The translations under genes and the position numbers were made by a program. A DNA stretch of 64,000 nucleotides, from NCBI GenBank assembly GCA_963575745.1, contig CAUYUJ010016489.1:104526-168525 (forward strand), read 5' to 3'. The notes under the pieces were generated by a model. It saw nothing but the letters and a program-made list of their open reading frames with translations, was not told the origin of the DNA and made no database searches. Position 1 is the first letter of the stretch, and each line of letters begins with the position of its first letter. This document shows positions 1-10,194 of the stretch, piece by piece. The stretch is from Prorocentrum cordatum. Lineage: Eukaryota > Sar > Dinophyceae > Prorocentrales > Prorocentraceae.

Positions 1-1259
1 GCTCCACGAAGGCCAGGCGCCAGCACTCCACCACCCTGCACTCCTCCAGGAAGCACTTCACCACGAGGATCCACACCACGATGGAGCCCTCCAGAGGGCA
101 CCTCGCCAGAAAGATCCACACACCCAAGTAGTATCCCATCACCATCCACTCCAGCAGGACGCAGTCCACACTGAAGGTCCGCACCACCAAGTACCTCCAC
201 TCCTCCAGGAAGCACTTCGCCAAGATCATCCGCATCACCGTGTTGCCCTCCAGGAAGTACCTCACCAGGAAGATCCGCACTTCCAGGTAGCACACCACAA
301 ATATCCACTCCATTAGGAAGCACTTCGCGCTGAGGATCCGCATCATCAGGTAGCACTCCAGGACACAAAGGAGAATCTGCACCACCACGGAGTCCCCCAT
401 GGAGAACTTCACCATATAGTGCAAGGTCCTCACTATCACCATGCTCATACATCATTTGGTCCACGATATCGTCTTGCCACTCAGGGAGAAGAAAACCAGG
501 GGTAGATACAACTGGCCTGTCGCGATGCTCAGGAAGGTGCCCTTCTTCAGCAGAGAGATTCGCACCATGCCCACTGGCACCCGGAAGGTCTGCCCCATGC
601 TGAAACTCAGCACCTGCAGGCACCACTCCAAGCTCGTAAAGCACCATGTCCGTGCAGGTCTCCACCGCCACGGCAGAGGGGATGAACTCCTTCGCATCGG
701 CGTTGAAAGGAAACCGTGGCACCGCTGGCAGTGGTAGAAGCTCTCCGGGTCGACCATGATGTGTCCGCGGTGCCTTGGCAGGAGGCCCCCGCTGAGCAGC
801 AGCAGCCGCAGCCCACGGGTCTGTGCCATCAGGAGCCTGCCAGGGATCACCTCCACCCTCATGTTCATCATGAGGCGAACGCCCACGACGCCGTCCATCA
901 CCACCTGAGCCAGGGCCTCCAGGTCCGCCTGTATCATGAGAATCATCAGGGCGACCTGCGACGTCATCGCCAGGAACCGCATCCCCAGGAGAGTGGTACC
1001 AGAACGCGACCTCCGAGCTCCCGTCGGAGAACCTGTGGCCTCGATCGACGACCACACTGTGTGTGGCAAGCTCCTCCAGCGAGGCGATGCTGCCCAGGAC
1101 CAGGCGACGCGTGATCTGCGAGGGCATCGCTTCGAGCGGTCGCACGATGAACCGCGCCTTGCACTTGGTGGGGTCCAGGGCGGAGCAGATGTGCAAGTGG
1201 ACCCCGATCCCATCGGCGACGCATCTGCGGAGCCAGGCAAGCCGTGCCAAAACGACCAT
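1..1259 (-). CDS. PAM2-motif protein with GEVLPGG repeats, 3' end outside window
   Basis: From ATG at 1259-1257 a minus-strand frame stays open to the window edge (419 codons). Residues 1-90 read as a compact domain I do not recognise. Residues 90-180 are Gly/Asp/Pro-rich with two DPW motifs. Residues 183-195 read FPFNADAKEFIPS, which fits the PAM2 consensus (LNxxAxxFxP) that binds the MLLE domain of poly(A)-binding protein. From about residue 285 onward there are degenerate repeats of about 15 residues with the core GEVLPGG. A pyrimidine-rich tract lies immediately upstream of the ATG, compatible with a splice or trans-splice acceptor. An overlapping open frame on the same strand (452-1942) gives Arg/Leu-rich junk and I treat it as a shadow. 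PAM2 presence suggests an mRNA-binding or translation/decay role in the cytoplasm, which is inference. The start is uncertain because an upstream exon is possible. Confidence 0.6.
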   Translation of the reverse strand, partial: MVVLARLAWLRRCVADGIGVHLHICSALDPTKCKARFIVRPLEAMPSQITRRLVLGSIASLEELATHSVVVDRGHRFSDGSSEVAFWYHSPGDAVPGDDVAGRPDDSHDTGGPGGPGSGGDGRRRGRSPHDEHEGGGDPWQAPDGTDPWAAAAAAQRGPPAKAPRTHHGRPGELLPLPAVPRFPFNADAKEFIPSAVAVETCTDMVLYELGVVPAGAEFQHGADLPGASGHGANLSAEEGHLPEHRDRPVVSTPGFLLPEWQDDIVDQMMYEHGDSEDLALYGEVLHGGLRGGADSPLCPGVLPDDADPQREVLPNGVDICGVLPGSADLPGEVLPGGQHGDADDLGEVLPGGVEVLGGADLQCGLRPAGVDGDGILLGCVDLSGEVPSGGLHRGVDPRGEVLPGGVQGGGVLAPGLRG

Positions 1260-1344
1260 CGCGGGCGCGGGCGAGAGGGGGAAGGAGGAGGGGCGCAGGG
1301 GCGCCGAGGAAACTGCGGGTCAGGCAGGTGCCTGAACCAAAGCA

Positions 1345-1595
1345 GCTGAGGAGGCAGAGGAGGAGGAGGAGGAGGAGGAGGAGGAGGAGGAGGGGGAGGA
1401 GGAGGAGGGGGACGAGGAGGAGGGAGGAGGGCAGAGGAGAGGAGGAGGAGGAGGAGGAGGAGGAGGAGGAGGAGGAGGAGGACGAGGTGGAACGAGTCGG
1501 GGGAGACCCCGATGGAGAAGAGGAGGAGGAGAAGGGGGAGGAGGAGGAGGAGGAGGAGGAGGAGGAGGAGGAGGAGGAGGAGGAGGAGGAGGAGC
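1345..1595. repeat. (GGA)n trinucleotide tract
   Basis: Nearly pure GGA/GAG repeats at 1351-1485 and 1516-1593 with short interruptions. Purine strand is plus. Long Glu/Arg/Gly or Pro/Leu/Ser frames across it are artefacts of the repeat. Confidence 0.95.
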
Positions 1596-1849
1596 CGATC
1601 CTGCATCCGACCCGAGCAGGGCACCGGGGCGAGCGCTGGCCAGAGGGCCGCCGAGGCGGGCGCCCCGGGGTCAGCGCCAGCACGTCCGCGAGCGCGAAGG
1701 GGCTCGGGGCCGCCTCCGCTGCCGCGCTCGGGCGCGCAGGCACGCAGAGGCACGGACGCTGTTCGGAGGCAGCTCCTGGGAGTGTTTCGCTCGAGCGACT
1801 GTGGGCGATTATCCTCCTCCTCCTGCTCCTCCACCTCGAGATTCAGAGA

Positions 1850-1967
1850 CGAGCGTGTTCCACTCCTCGCAAAGTACCTACTCGCAAACGGCCTGGACCC
1901 GCCGCGGGATCTACGAGTTTGCGAGCGTTTGCGAGTAGGCACTTTGCGAGTAACGGAACACGCTCGG
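1850..1967. mobile_element. TIR foldback element, family J copy 1
   Basis: About 118 bp with inverted ends of about 41 bp, beginning GAGCGTGTTCC and including CTCGCAAAGT and CTACTCGCAAAC. Almost the whole element is palindromic. The same ends recur at 46110-46243. Confidence 0.75.
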
Positions 1968-2512
1968 TGAATTCAGGTGCCACTTCACCGGATCAGGCCG
2001 GAGGAAGCCCGGGATTTAGCCGGATAAAAAAATACTGAACCGAGCGGGGACGGATTAGCCCCAAGTGGGCCGATTATCGACCGCGGAAATACCAGCGCCG
2101 ATACAGAATTCAACCTCCCAGGAGTTGCATCCTAGTCCGCTGTCGCGCGCGCGCAGTCGCGCAGAAGCCCCGACATCCGACGAGCAGAAAAACTCAAGGC
2201 GAAGGGGTTTAGGAGGCAGCTGCCGGCAGGTCTTCGTCGGAAGGATTAAGGAAATTTGAGCCCAACTGTGAGGCTGCTGCACCACATTAGGCCACGGATT
2301 CAGCGGGATTGTGCAGGATTCATCGGGATTGAGCGGGATTAGGTGGGATTCGTCCAGATTTCTGACCAGGGCAAAATTAAAATTTGACCTCCTATAGAGT
2401 TGCCGTTTTCGGCCGCCGGGGGCCGCCGGGAGACGGCCGCGGGACGAGATGACCTCCGAGGGCCCCGCTGGGAACAAAAATCAGTGCGCTGGGCCGGTGG
2501 GAGGGTACCTCG
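1968..2512. other. No gene seen; short GGGATT-type repeats
   Basis: No protein-like frame. At 2290-2365 a GGATT core recurs every 10-12 bp (for example CGGGATTGTGCAGGATTC), a small degenerate tandem. Confidence 0.5.
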
Positions 2513-2611
2513 CCATCGTTCGGACGTCCATTCCCTGTGCATTGTTCGATGTCGGGCGTGGTCTTCTTTGCTCGATGATCCAGGATGCTCCTCGATGGTC
2601 CGAGCGATGCC
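2513..2611. mobile_element. TIR element, family B copy 1
   Basis: Ends are variants of GGCATCGCTCGGACGT and its reverse complement. The interior has the conserved GATCCAGGATGCTCCTCGA. This copy is shorter than the usual 125 bp. Confidence 0.65.
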
Positions 2612-2800
2612 CAGGCACCAGGAGACACTTCAGCACACCCACCCAACACCGAGAGGCCCTCCAGGCGCCCACGCGCGAGCGCCCACCAACCGGGCACCCG
2701 GCGACACCCCCGCACGAGCGTCCACAATTCCACAGGTAGTTCCGACTCTTTCGCAGGTAACCTACCTAGAGGTCGGATGTCCTGATTTGTGCAATACGGT

Positions 2801-4619
2801 CAATTCGGGCATGTCCCCCTACACGGGGATTTTTGACGAACAATAAAAATTATCCTGGCGAAGGACCCAACCATATGCAATTGTGAATACTGCAATTATG
2901 AATATCTTCTCGGTGGAGCCCCCTACGGGGCCACGAAACGTACGAGGGGTGTGCTGAAATGGGTGTGCGGGACGCATGCGGGCACACCCACTGGGGCCTT
3001 CGGTGGAGCTCCCTATGGGGCCACGAAACGTGTGAGGGGTGTGCCGAAATGGGTGTGCGGGACGCATGCGGGCACACCCACTGGGACCTTCGGCGGAGCT
3101 CCCTATGGGGCCACGGAACGCGTGAGGGGCGTGCCGAAATGGGTGTGGCTGACGCATGCGGGCGCGGGCACTGGGGCCTTCGGTGGAGCTCCCTATGGAG
3201 CCACGAAACGTGTGAGGGGTGTGCCGAAATGGGTGTGGGTGACGCATGCGGGCGCGGGCACTGGGGCCTTCGGTGGAGCTCCCTATGGGGCCACGAAACG
3301 TGTGAGGGGTGTGCCGAATGGGGGGTGGGTGACGCGCATGCGGGCGCGGGCACTGGGGCCTTCGGTGGAGCTCCCTATGGGGCCACGAAACGTGTGAGGG
3401 GTGTGCCGAAATGGGTGTGGGTGACGCATGCGGGCGGCAGCACTGGGGCCTTCGGCGGAGCTTCTACTATGGGGCCACGAAACGTGTGAGGGGTGTGCCG
3501 AATTGTGTGTGGGTGACGCATGCAGGCGGCAGCACTGGGGCCTTCGGCGGAGCTCCTATGGGGCCACGAAACGTGTGAGGGGTGTGCCGAATGGATGTGG
3601 GTGACGCATGCGGGCGGCAGCACTGGGGCCTTCGGTGGAGCTCCCTATGGAGCCACGAAACGTGTGAGGGGTGTGCCGAAATGGGTGTGGGTGACGCATG
3701 CGGGCGCGGGCACTGGGGCCTTCGGCGGAGCTCCCTATGGAGCCACGAAACGTGTGAGGGGTGTGCCGAAATGGGTGTGGGTGACGCATGCGGGCGCGGG
3801 CACTGGGGCCTTCGGTGGAGCTCCCTATGGAGCCACGAAACGTGTGAGGGGTGTGCCGAAATGGGTGTGGGTGACGCATGCGGGCGCGGGCACTGGGGCC
3901 TTCGGTGGGGCTCCCTATGGGGCCACGAAACGTGTGAGGGGTGTGCCGAAATGGGTGTGGGTGACGCATGCGGGCGCGGGCACTGGGGCCTTCGGCGGAG
4001 CTCCCTATGGACGCCACGAAACGCATGTGAGGGGCCTTCGTGCCGAACGATGTGAGGGGTGTGCCGAAATGGGTGACGCATGCGGGCGCGGGCACTGGGG
4101 CCTTCGGCGGAGCTCCCTATGGAGCCACGAAGCGTGTGAGGGGTGTGCCGAAATGGGTGTGGGTGACGCATGCGGGCGCGGGCACTGGGGCCTTCGGTGG
4201 AGCTCCCTATGGAGCCACGAAACGTGTGAGGGGTGTGCCGAAATGGGTGTGGGTGACGCATGCGGGCGCGGGCACTGGGGCCTTCGGTGGAGCTCCCTAT
4301 GGAGCCACGAAACGTGTGAGGGGTGTGCCGAATTGGGTGTGGGTGACGCATGCGGGCGCGGGCACTGGGGCCTTCGGTGGAGCTCCCTATGGGGCCACGA
4401 AACGTGTGAGGGGTGTGCCGAATTGGGTGCGGGTGACGCATGCGGGCGCGGGCAGCGGGAGGAGTGAACACGGGGCGCTGTCTCTTCAAAACGAGGACCC
4501 AACACCACAGGATGGTTGGGAAATAGTCCAAAAAATCACCAAACTGATCAAAAATGGTCAACAATTCATTTTTGACTATTTTTGAAGATTCCCCCTGTTG
4601 AAGGACAGGCCCGACTTAA
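2801..4619. mobile_element. Family A TIR element carrying a 90-bp minisatellite
   Basis: The left end TCGGGCATGTCCCCCT and right end GGACAGGCCCGACTTA are family A termini. Between them lie short A/T-rich arms (AAAAATTATCCTGGCGA on the left; TTCAAAACGA then GGTTGGGAA on the right) and the 90-bp array. The arms match those of the element at 11777-14144, so both arrays occupy the same internal position in the same element family. Confidence 0.75.
2890..4455. repeat. 90-bp minisatellite, about 17 copies
   Basis: GACGCATGCGGG recurs at 2971, 3061, 3151, 3241 and onward at 90-bp steps to 4435, with small indels near 3331-3600 and 4010-4080. Each unit includes GGCCTTCGGTGGAGCTCC, GCCACGAAACGTGTGAGG and GTGCCGAAATGGG. 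Because 90 is a multiple of 3, many frames stay open on both strands and give 30-residue peptide repeats. I do not regard these as genes. Confidence 0.95.
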
Positions 4620-4978
4620 CAATACGGGGTCTCTGGAAGTCCAGACACTTTCCCCAGGGCCGGGTGTTCATGCCGTGCTGCTCTTCGACGGTCCCAGGGC
4701 CTGGCGAGGCCCCCAGAGGACGAGATCGGTGAGAAACCTCGGCTTTGTTTGCTTCGAGGTTTGGGTACGCAAGAGGCCCAAAGTGCAGGCACTGTCTGTG
4801 GAAACTCATCGCATCTCTGGGTTGGAGCGCGTCGCCAGCAAGCCCACACCGGGCCGATTGCATCGGCGGCGAGCCCGGGACCATGTTTTATGACGCACGG
4901 CCCTCGGGCAGAGCCCAGACACTGGGAAGAGTGCAAGCTGCGCGTGGATCTCCACCCGGGGCAATGTTCAACTTCATT
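4620..4978. other. No gene or repeat recognised
   Basis: Unique-looking GC-rich sequence between two elements. No convincing reading frame. Confidence 0.4.
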
Positions 4979-5146
4979 CCCATAGAAAAGAAACGACATA
5001 AACATAAACTCTTGGCGTTCCGCGCGGATCTCTTGGATGTGCGCTGGACCCCCCTCCCGGGCGCGTGGAGCGCGCCAGGGGCGGCGCCGGAGGCGCCGCC
5101 GGGGAGGCCCAGGCGCGAATCCAAGAAATCCATGCAAAAGGCCAAC
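4979..5146. mobile_element. Foldback element, family K copy 1 (divergent)
   Basis: Inverted ends resemble TCCGCGCGGATTTCTCGGAT, with a GC-rich middle GGCGCGTGGAGCGCGCC. This copy is more diverged than those at 11580 and 20691. Confidence 0.6.
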
Positions 5147-5149
5147 AAA

Positions 5150-5355
5150 TTAGTGCCGTTTCTTTGCCGGTTCCGACGCCGCTTTTTTACCGGTTCAGTC
5201 GCCGTTGTTTGACCGGTTCTGGCTCCGGTTCCAAGCCTGGAGCCGTTTCTGTTGCCGTTTCCAGTCGCCGTTTTTGTTGCCGCTTCCATTTTCAAGGGGC
5301 ATCTTTTTCTGGAAACGGTGGAACAACGGCCCTGCCGTTTCCGGGGCCCACTAAG
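5150..5355. mobile_element. TIR element, family C copy 1 (truncated)
   Basis: Interior is a patchwork of ACCGGTTCC, GCCGTTTCC and GTCGCCGTT words. The right end GTTTCCGGGGCCCACTAAG is the family terminus. The left end is cut off where it abuts the family K element. Confidence 0.7.
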
Positions 5356-5594
5356 GGCACGAGCCGCGGGGAATTTGGAGTCCCGAAACGGTGCGGTGAC
5401 AGACTGCGCGGTGACATCGAAATCCCCCAAGACCTCACCGCACGGTCCGTCACCGCACGGCCTTGGGACCCCGAAGGCCCTTGTCGCCCGAGACGTCCTC
5501 GGAGAACGACCCGAGCCCCAAAACCATGCGGTGACCCCGAATCCCCGCCGACACAACGCACGGTGTGGTCACCGCACCGTTTGCGGCGGCCTGG

Positions 5595-5690
5595 ACGACG
5601 ACGACGAGGAGGACGAGGAGGAGGATGAGGAGGAGGAGAAGGACGACGACGACGACGACGAGGAGGACGAGGAGGACGTTCTACCACCGC
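5595..5690. repeat. (GAC)n/(GAG)n tract
   Basis: Mixed GAC and GAG triplets, acidic in one frame. It lies downstream of a GGTGAC-rich stretch (5390-5580) in which TGCGGTGAC words recur. Confidence 0.85.
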
Positions 5691-5782
5691 CGCGCTCTAC
5701 CGAAGGCCTCCAGGCGCTCTACCACCGCCGCTGGGCCGCTGTACCGAAGCCAGAGGCCTCGGGAGCCAGTGGATGTGGATGC

Positions 5783-5957
5783 ATTCGGGGAGGGACAGAC
5801 CTCCCTTTAGTGAAACGTGGTTTAGTGAAAACGACCTGAGGCCCAAACCTGGCGGGTGCAAGCCTGGAAAATGACGGCTACGGTGCCCTCTCGAGAACCG
5901 AAAACGTATAATTTATGAATCGACGTGTTATTGTTGGGGGGGTTGTTTATCCCCGAT
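5783..5957. mobile_element. TIR element, family E copy 1
   Basis: About 175 bp, beginning TTCGGGGAGGGACAGACC and ending GGGGGGTTGTTTATCCCCGA. Interior words GAAACGTGGTTTAGTGAAAA and CCCTCTCGAGAACCGAAAAC match the copies at 9363 and 10389. Length is conserved among the three copies. Confidence 0.8.
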
Positions 5958-6134
5958 GTATGCGTGTGGTTCCTGGGATGGGGGGGGGGGGGGGGGGCGA
6001 CTTTGACGACGACGTCACCGCCCTCCGGAGCGGCGGCCTCGACGACGACGATGCACCGCCCTGCGGAGGCCATAGCTCGAGGAAGCCGACCCCAGAGCCT
6101 GTCCTTCGGTGTGCTCTGGCCCGGCCCTCGGGCT

Positions 6135-6336
6135 CTTGTCGGGCGTGCCCCCCCTACAGGGGGATTCTCGACAAGAAAATAAAAATACCCCAAAGATACC
6201 CCCCAAAGGCCAAAAATTACTCAACAAGTAGTCCCCATACTCCCATACTATGTTTAGACTATTTGTTTTGGCTATTTTGGGTTTTTTTTTTTTTTTTTCG
6301 TCAAAAATTCCCCTGTAGGGGGACACGCCCGACATG
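6135..6336. mobile_element. Family A TIR element, copy 2
   Basis: Left end TGTCGGGCGTGCCCCCCCT; right end CCCCTGTAGGGGGACACGCC followed by CGACA. The A/T-rich 200-bp interior includes a run of T at 6283-6299. Confidence 0.75.
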
Positions 6337-6339
6337 AAG

Positions 6340-6660
6340 CCATGTTGCTCCCATCGCACTCGAGGAACACGTCCCAGAAATGAGCCCGAGCACCAGGAAG
6401 AGTGCCGAGAGCGTGTCGAAGGAGTGCCGAGACGGTGTCGAACGCGTGTCTCCTGGGGCCCGAGTCCAACACGGCCCAGGAGACCCCCAAGACAGACGGC
6501 CCAGGAGACCCGCAAGACAGAGGGCCCGAAGTCGGCCCAAGAAGGGCCCAAGACGGCCCGGGAGGCCCCCAAGGCAGCCCACGCGGGCGCCGGGCAGGGG
6601 CCCCAGAAGCGCGCGCGAGGGCTCCGTGATGGCCCCAGAAGGGCCCAAGAGGCCCCCTAG
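6340..6660. repeat. Family D dispersed repeat followed by a degenerate CCCAAGA tract
   Basis: 6340-6468 (CATGTTGCTCCCATCGCACT through GTGTCTCCTGGGGCCCGAG) is related to copies at 7485, 10195 and 53468. 6470-6660 is a degenerate tract of words like CCCAAGACGGCCC. Confidence 0.6.
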
Positions 6661-6863
6661 GAGCGGTCTTCGCGGACCACAGCCGGTGGACAGAGTCAAC
6701 CCGCAGAGCAAGGACGGACAGTTTTCCCAAGGGTGCCCTCGCATCCTTGCCTCCTCGGCCCATCCCTGGCCGCTTTCGCTGGCCGCGCCCCGCCCGCAAA
6801 GTGTCGACAAGGCCTTCCAACGCCCCGGCATCCTTACCGCGCATCCTTATGACACGGCCCGAC
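6661..6863. repeat. Long dispersed repeat, inverted partner of 20477-20681
   Basis: AGGAGCGGTCTTCGCGGACC through GACACGGCCCGACC reappears in opposite orientation at 20477-20681 with very few differences, and both copies adjoin a family C element. A diverged relative lies at about 32530-32690. Confidence 0.8.
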
Positions 6864-7118
6864 CTTTGTGGGCCCCAGAAGCGGCAGGGCCGTTTTTTCA
6901 CCGTTTCCCCCAAAAATGTCCCTTGCAAATGGAAACGGCAAACAAAAAAAACGGCGACCGGAAACGGCAACAAAAACGGCTCCAGGCTTGGAACCGGAAT
7001 CGGAACCGGTGAAACAACGGCGACGGAACCGGTAAAAAAACGGCGTCGGAACCGGCAAAGAAACTGCAAAACGGAACCGGTAACAAAAACGGCCCTGTCG
7101 TTTCCAGGGCCCACTAAG
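6864..7118. mobile_element. TIR element, family C copy 2
   Basis: Ends GGGCCCCAGAAGCGGCAGGG and GTCGTTTCCAGGGCCCACTA form imperfect TIRs. The interior is rich in GGAACCGGTA and AAACGGC words. About 255 bp, the longest copy seen. Confidence 0.75.
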
Positions 7119-7484
7119 CCCAGGAGGCCCCCAGGAGGCACCAACATGGCCATAGGAGTCCCCAAGAAACCCCGAGAGGCTCCAAGTGGCCCTTCAGAGG
7201 CTCCCAAAAGGCGCCCCAAATCGCTCCCGAAGGCTTAGCCATTACCTCCTACACACCCCCAGGAGGCCTCCAGGATGCCTCCTGCACGCCCTCCAAGAAG
7301 CCCAAAAGGCCCCCAAGAGGCCCAACAATCACCTCCAAGGCGCCCCTCCCAGGAGGCCTTCAAGAAGCCCACGCAATACCTCCAAATTGTTTCCAAACCA
7401 CTTACGTCTGAACAAGATCGCTGGGGCGAAAGCGTCCTTCTGACACATCGGGATCGTCCCGGATCGGCGGCACCGGCAGGAGGC
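7119..7484. other. Degenerate AGGCCCCCAGGAGGC-type tract
   Basis: Repeated CCCAAGAGGC and CCAGGAGGCC words to about 7350, then unremarkable sequence. No gene seen. Confidence 0.5.
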
Positions 7485-7650
7485 CTCTACAATAATTCTG
7501 AGCACATGGAAAAATGTCGAAAGAGTGTCGATACAGTGTCGAACGAATGTCTCCCAGGGCCCGACACGTGAAAGCCGTAGAGTTTTGGTACTTGTTTTGG
7601 TGCTCGACATCCTTTCTGGTGCTCAAGGCACTAACGTAGGCTGGGACATC
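7485..7650. repeat. Dispersed repeat, family D copy 2
   Basis: Contains GTCGAAAGAGTGTCGATACA, GTGTCGAACGAATGTCTCCC and GGGCCCGACACG, matching 10195-10385 and 53468-53645. Confidence 0.65.
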
Positions 7651-7702
7651 ACAATTCGCCCTCGGGTGGATACGGCTGAGGCCACCGTGGCGCCCCCTTG
7701 CC

Positions 7703-7829
7703 GTCGCTCGGACGTCCATTTCGAATGCATGTTTCGGTTTCGTGCGTGCTTTTTAGTCGCTCGATGATCAAGGATATTCCTCAAGGGTCCTCGCCGAGAA
7801 AAAAAAAATACACACGTCCGAGCGATGCC
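7703..7829. mobile_element. TIR element, family B copy 2
   Basis: Starts GTCGCTCGGACGTCCATT and ends ACACGTCCGAGCGATGCC. The interior has CGGTTTCGTGCGTG and ATGATCAAGGAT. Confidence 0.8.
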
Positions 7830-8019
7830 AGGGCCCCAGGAGGCCCAAAAGGGCAAAGACGCTGGGGGCCTCCCGAAAGGAGCTGGAGCAGCTCGCGTCG
7901 ACAGCTCGCGGCGCCGCGCCGAGGCATCGGCGACGGCGGAACGGAGACGAGCGGGCTGCAGATCGCGCCGATTCGCCGACGAATCGGCGATGCGGCGCGG
8001 TCTCTGCGACCCCATCCTG

Positions 8020-8145
8020 GCCATCGCTCGGGCGTCCATTCCCTGCGTTTTTGTTCGGTTTCGTGCGTGGTTGTTCCGCCAAATGATCAAGGATGCTCCT
8101 CGATGGCCCTCGCCGAAAGAAAAATGCACACAACCGAGCGATGCC
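8020..8145. mobile_element. TIR element, family B copy 3
   Basis: Starts GGCCATCGCTCGGGCGTCC and ends CCGAGCGATGCC. Near full-length 126 bp. A small perfect hairpin ATTCGCCGACGAATCGGCGA lies just outside at about 7970-7990. Confidence 0.8.
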
Positions 8146-8316
8146 GAGCATCTGCGCCGGTCCCATCCGGGGAGGCGACAGCGACTCGACTCTCGGGCAC
8201 CCGTGCGGGACGAGGGAGGCCTTCCTGGAAGGACCTCGGCGAGGCGCAGTCGCTCGAACGCATGCCGAGGCAGGAGAACGGCCAGGAAGCGATGCAAGCG
8301 TAGATCGGGTGCACGA

Positions 8317-8521
8317 CAACATGCCCGGAGGGGCCAAGAGGGGGGTGTCCAAGTGGGGGGGGCCAATCATGACCGGCGGCATGTGCGCGGCCCAGCGGGG
8401 TGGCCAGGGGCGTATTGTAATAAGAAGAGGCGCCATGACATCTGGGGAAATCTCATGGCCCAGGCCATGATATCCACCCCCCCTAGTCATCACCCCCCTC
8501 TTTGCCGCCCCCGAACATGAG
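8317..8521. mobile_element. TIR element, family F copy 1
   Basis: Ends CATGCCCGGAGGGGCCAAGA and CTCTTTGCCGCCCCCGAACA form inverted repeats of about 28 bp. The interior GGCGGCATGTGCGCGGCCCA and CATGGCCCAGGCCATGATA match 53637-53830. Confidence 0.75.
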
Positions 8522-8524
8522 TTT

Positions 8525-8700
8525 AGCATCCATGGATCTGGCGCGTTGGCGCCAAATCCACAGATCGGGAAGGTACCCCCCGAAACATGAGACCGGTGCC
8601 GCCCAATCCGGCGACGAAGCGAACCGATCCTGCACCGAAACGGGGCCCGCCGCTCATCCACGCGCCTGAACCCATGCTTGGGATTCCTCTCGGGGAGACG
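8525..8700. repeat. Dispersed repeat, family O copy 1
   Basis: Begins ATCCATGGATCTGGCGCG and continues through CCCATGCTTGGGA. Aligns with 24233-24400, including the CATGGATTTGGCGC head and GATCCATGCTTG tail. Confidence 0.6.
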
Positions 8701-8712
8701 TAGGGCTCGGAT

Positions 8713-8880
8713 TCACTCGGGTCGGGTTGGCCTGACGGGGCCGTGACCCAATCTGAAATTTGGCGCGAGCTCCCGCTGCCAGCATCCCACGAAAACTGGA
8801 CCCTCAAAATGGACAGGCTCGCCCAAAAACGCTGGCAAACGCGAGTTCCAGCGAACTCGAGTCATACGTGGGGGTGCCGA
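8713..8880. repeat. Dispersed repeat, family H copy 1
   Basis: TCGGGTTGGCCTGACGGGGC, TTTGGCGCGAGCTCC and AAACTGGACCCTCAAAAT match 11260-11445. Confidence 0.65.
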
Positions 8881-9362
8881 AAGGCTCAGAGACTTCAATT
8901 CCCTGGACCTCTCCTGGGGCTCGTGTGCGTTCTGAAACAAAAAAAAAAAAATCGAGGCGAATCCAGCGGTGGCGACGAGGGCCTCCCAGGAGGCCCAAAA
9001 AGAGAAAACCGAGGGAAGGGTAGCGGTATGAGTACCTTTTCCTCCTCCAATTGCGCTTCCCAGATCCCTCCAGTAGAAGCCACATTTGGGTGGCATGGTC
9101 CGACGTCGACGACATCGGCATCGTCCCAGGGGTCCAGCCTGGGGCCCCGCGTAGGCCGCGCCGGTGGCCGGGTGCACGAAGACCAGGGGTGCCTCCGAGC
9201 AGGGGCTCCCGCGGGAGGGGGGGAGGGGCAACGAAAGGGGGGGACTGGTTAGGGGGGGAAACATCGGCCTGGAATCGGCGCTGTATCGCCGATCGATCAG
9301 CGATCAGGCCACGATAGCGACACCGAACCCTCTTGGGCGGGTTGGGGCTATCGGGCCCCGAC

Positions 9363-9538
9363 TGTCGGGGATGGACAGACCCCCCTTTAGCAAAACGTGG
9401 TTTAGTGAAAACGACCTGAGGCCCAAATCTGGCGGGCGCGAGCCTGGAAGATGACGGCCACGGCGCCCTCTCGAGAACCGAAAACGGACAATTCACTAAT
9501 CGACGTGTCACTGTTGGGGGTTCTGTCCACCCCCGATA
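9363..9538. mobile_element. TIR element, family E copy 2
   Basis: Begins GTCGGGGATGGACAGACCCC and ends TTCTGTCCACCCCCGA. Best-preserved TIRs of this family. 176 bp. Confidence 0.85.
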
Positions 9539-10194
9539 CTGGCGATCAATGGGCGACGGGGGATCGATGCACCCCCCCGTATGCCGATCCCCCCCCAATC
9601 ATTGCCCCCAGGGAGGGAAGGGACGCCTCGTCCCAGCGGGCCTGGAGCACGAGGGTACCGCCGTTGCTTGTAGGCGCAACTTTGATGTGTTCGACCATGG
9701 GCCCCTGGTTACTCCAAATCCCTTATGAATCGACCCCCCCTAGAAAACATGACCCCCCTCAAAAATGCAGCCTAATATTCTGGACCCCCCGCTTCGGCGG
9801 GCGCCTGAATGAGCTGGACCCGCTAAGCTCCAATCCGAAGAAAGCGCCCTAATAAAACGGACTTCCCCAGTTACAAAAAAGGCGCCTTAAAAAACCGGAC
9901 CCTGGGGACGAGTAATAAGAAGGGATATGGTACCCATCTGTCTTGGGTGGTCTTCGGCGATCTTCCAGCGGTCTTCGGCGTGGAAGCTGGATGCCTGCGT
10001 TTCACAAGGGGTTCATGATCGAACGCCTAACTAACAACTATACTGCGCCAGACAAGCTGCCCCAGAAATACAGCATGACGTGATGCTGGCAACCTGCACG
10101 AAGTGAGCCCAGAGCCACGCGAGGGGCAAACTTCGATCATTCCGATCACGGATATCGCTGTTCCGTATCTCTCCCTCTCTCTCTCTCTATAAAT
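9539..10194. other. No gene seen
   Basis: Contains several runs of C and repeated words of the type GCGCCTTAAAAAACCGGACC at 9760-9905. A short CT microsatellite lies at 10170-10188. No protein-like frame. Confidence 0.5.

Noticed and set aside
452-1942. 496-codon minus-strand frame
   Set aside because: The frame runs through the GGA tract as poly-Leu/Pro. In the 1-1259 part another frame is clearly the coding one.
2819-4585. Repeated-peptide ORFs on both strands across the 90-bp array
   Set aside because: A 90-bp period keeps many frames open by arithmetic. The peptides have no fold-like features.
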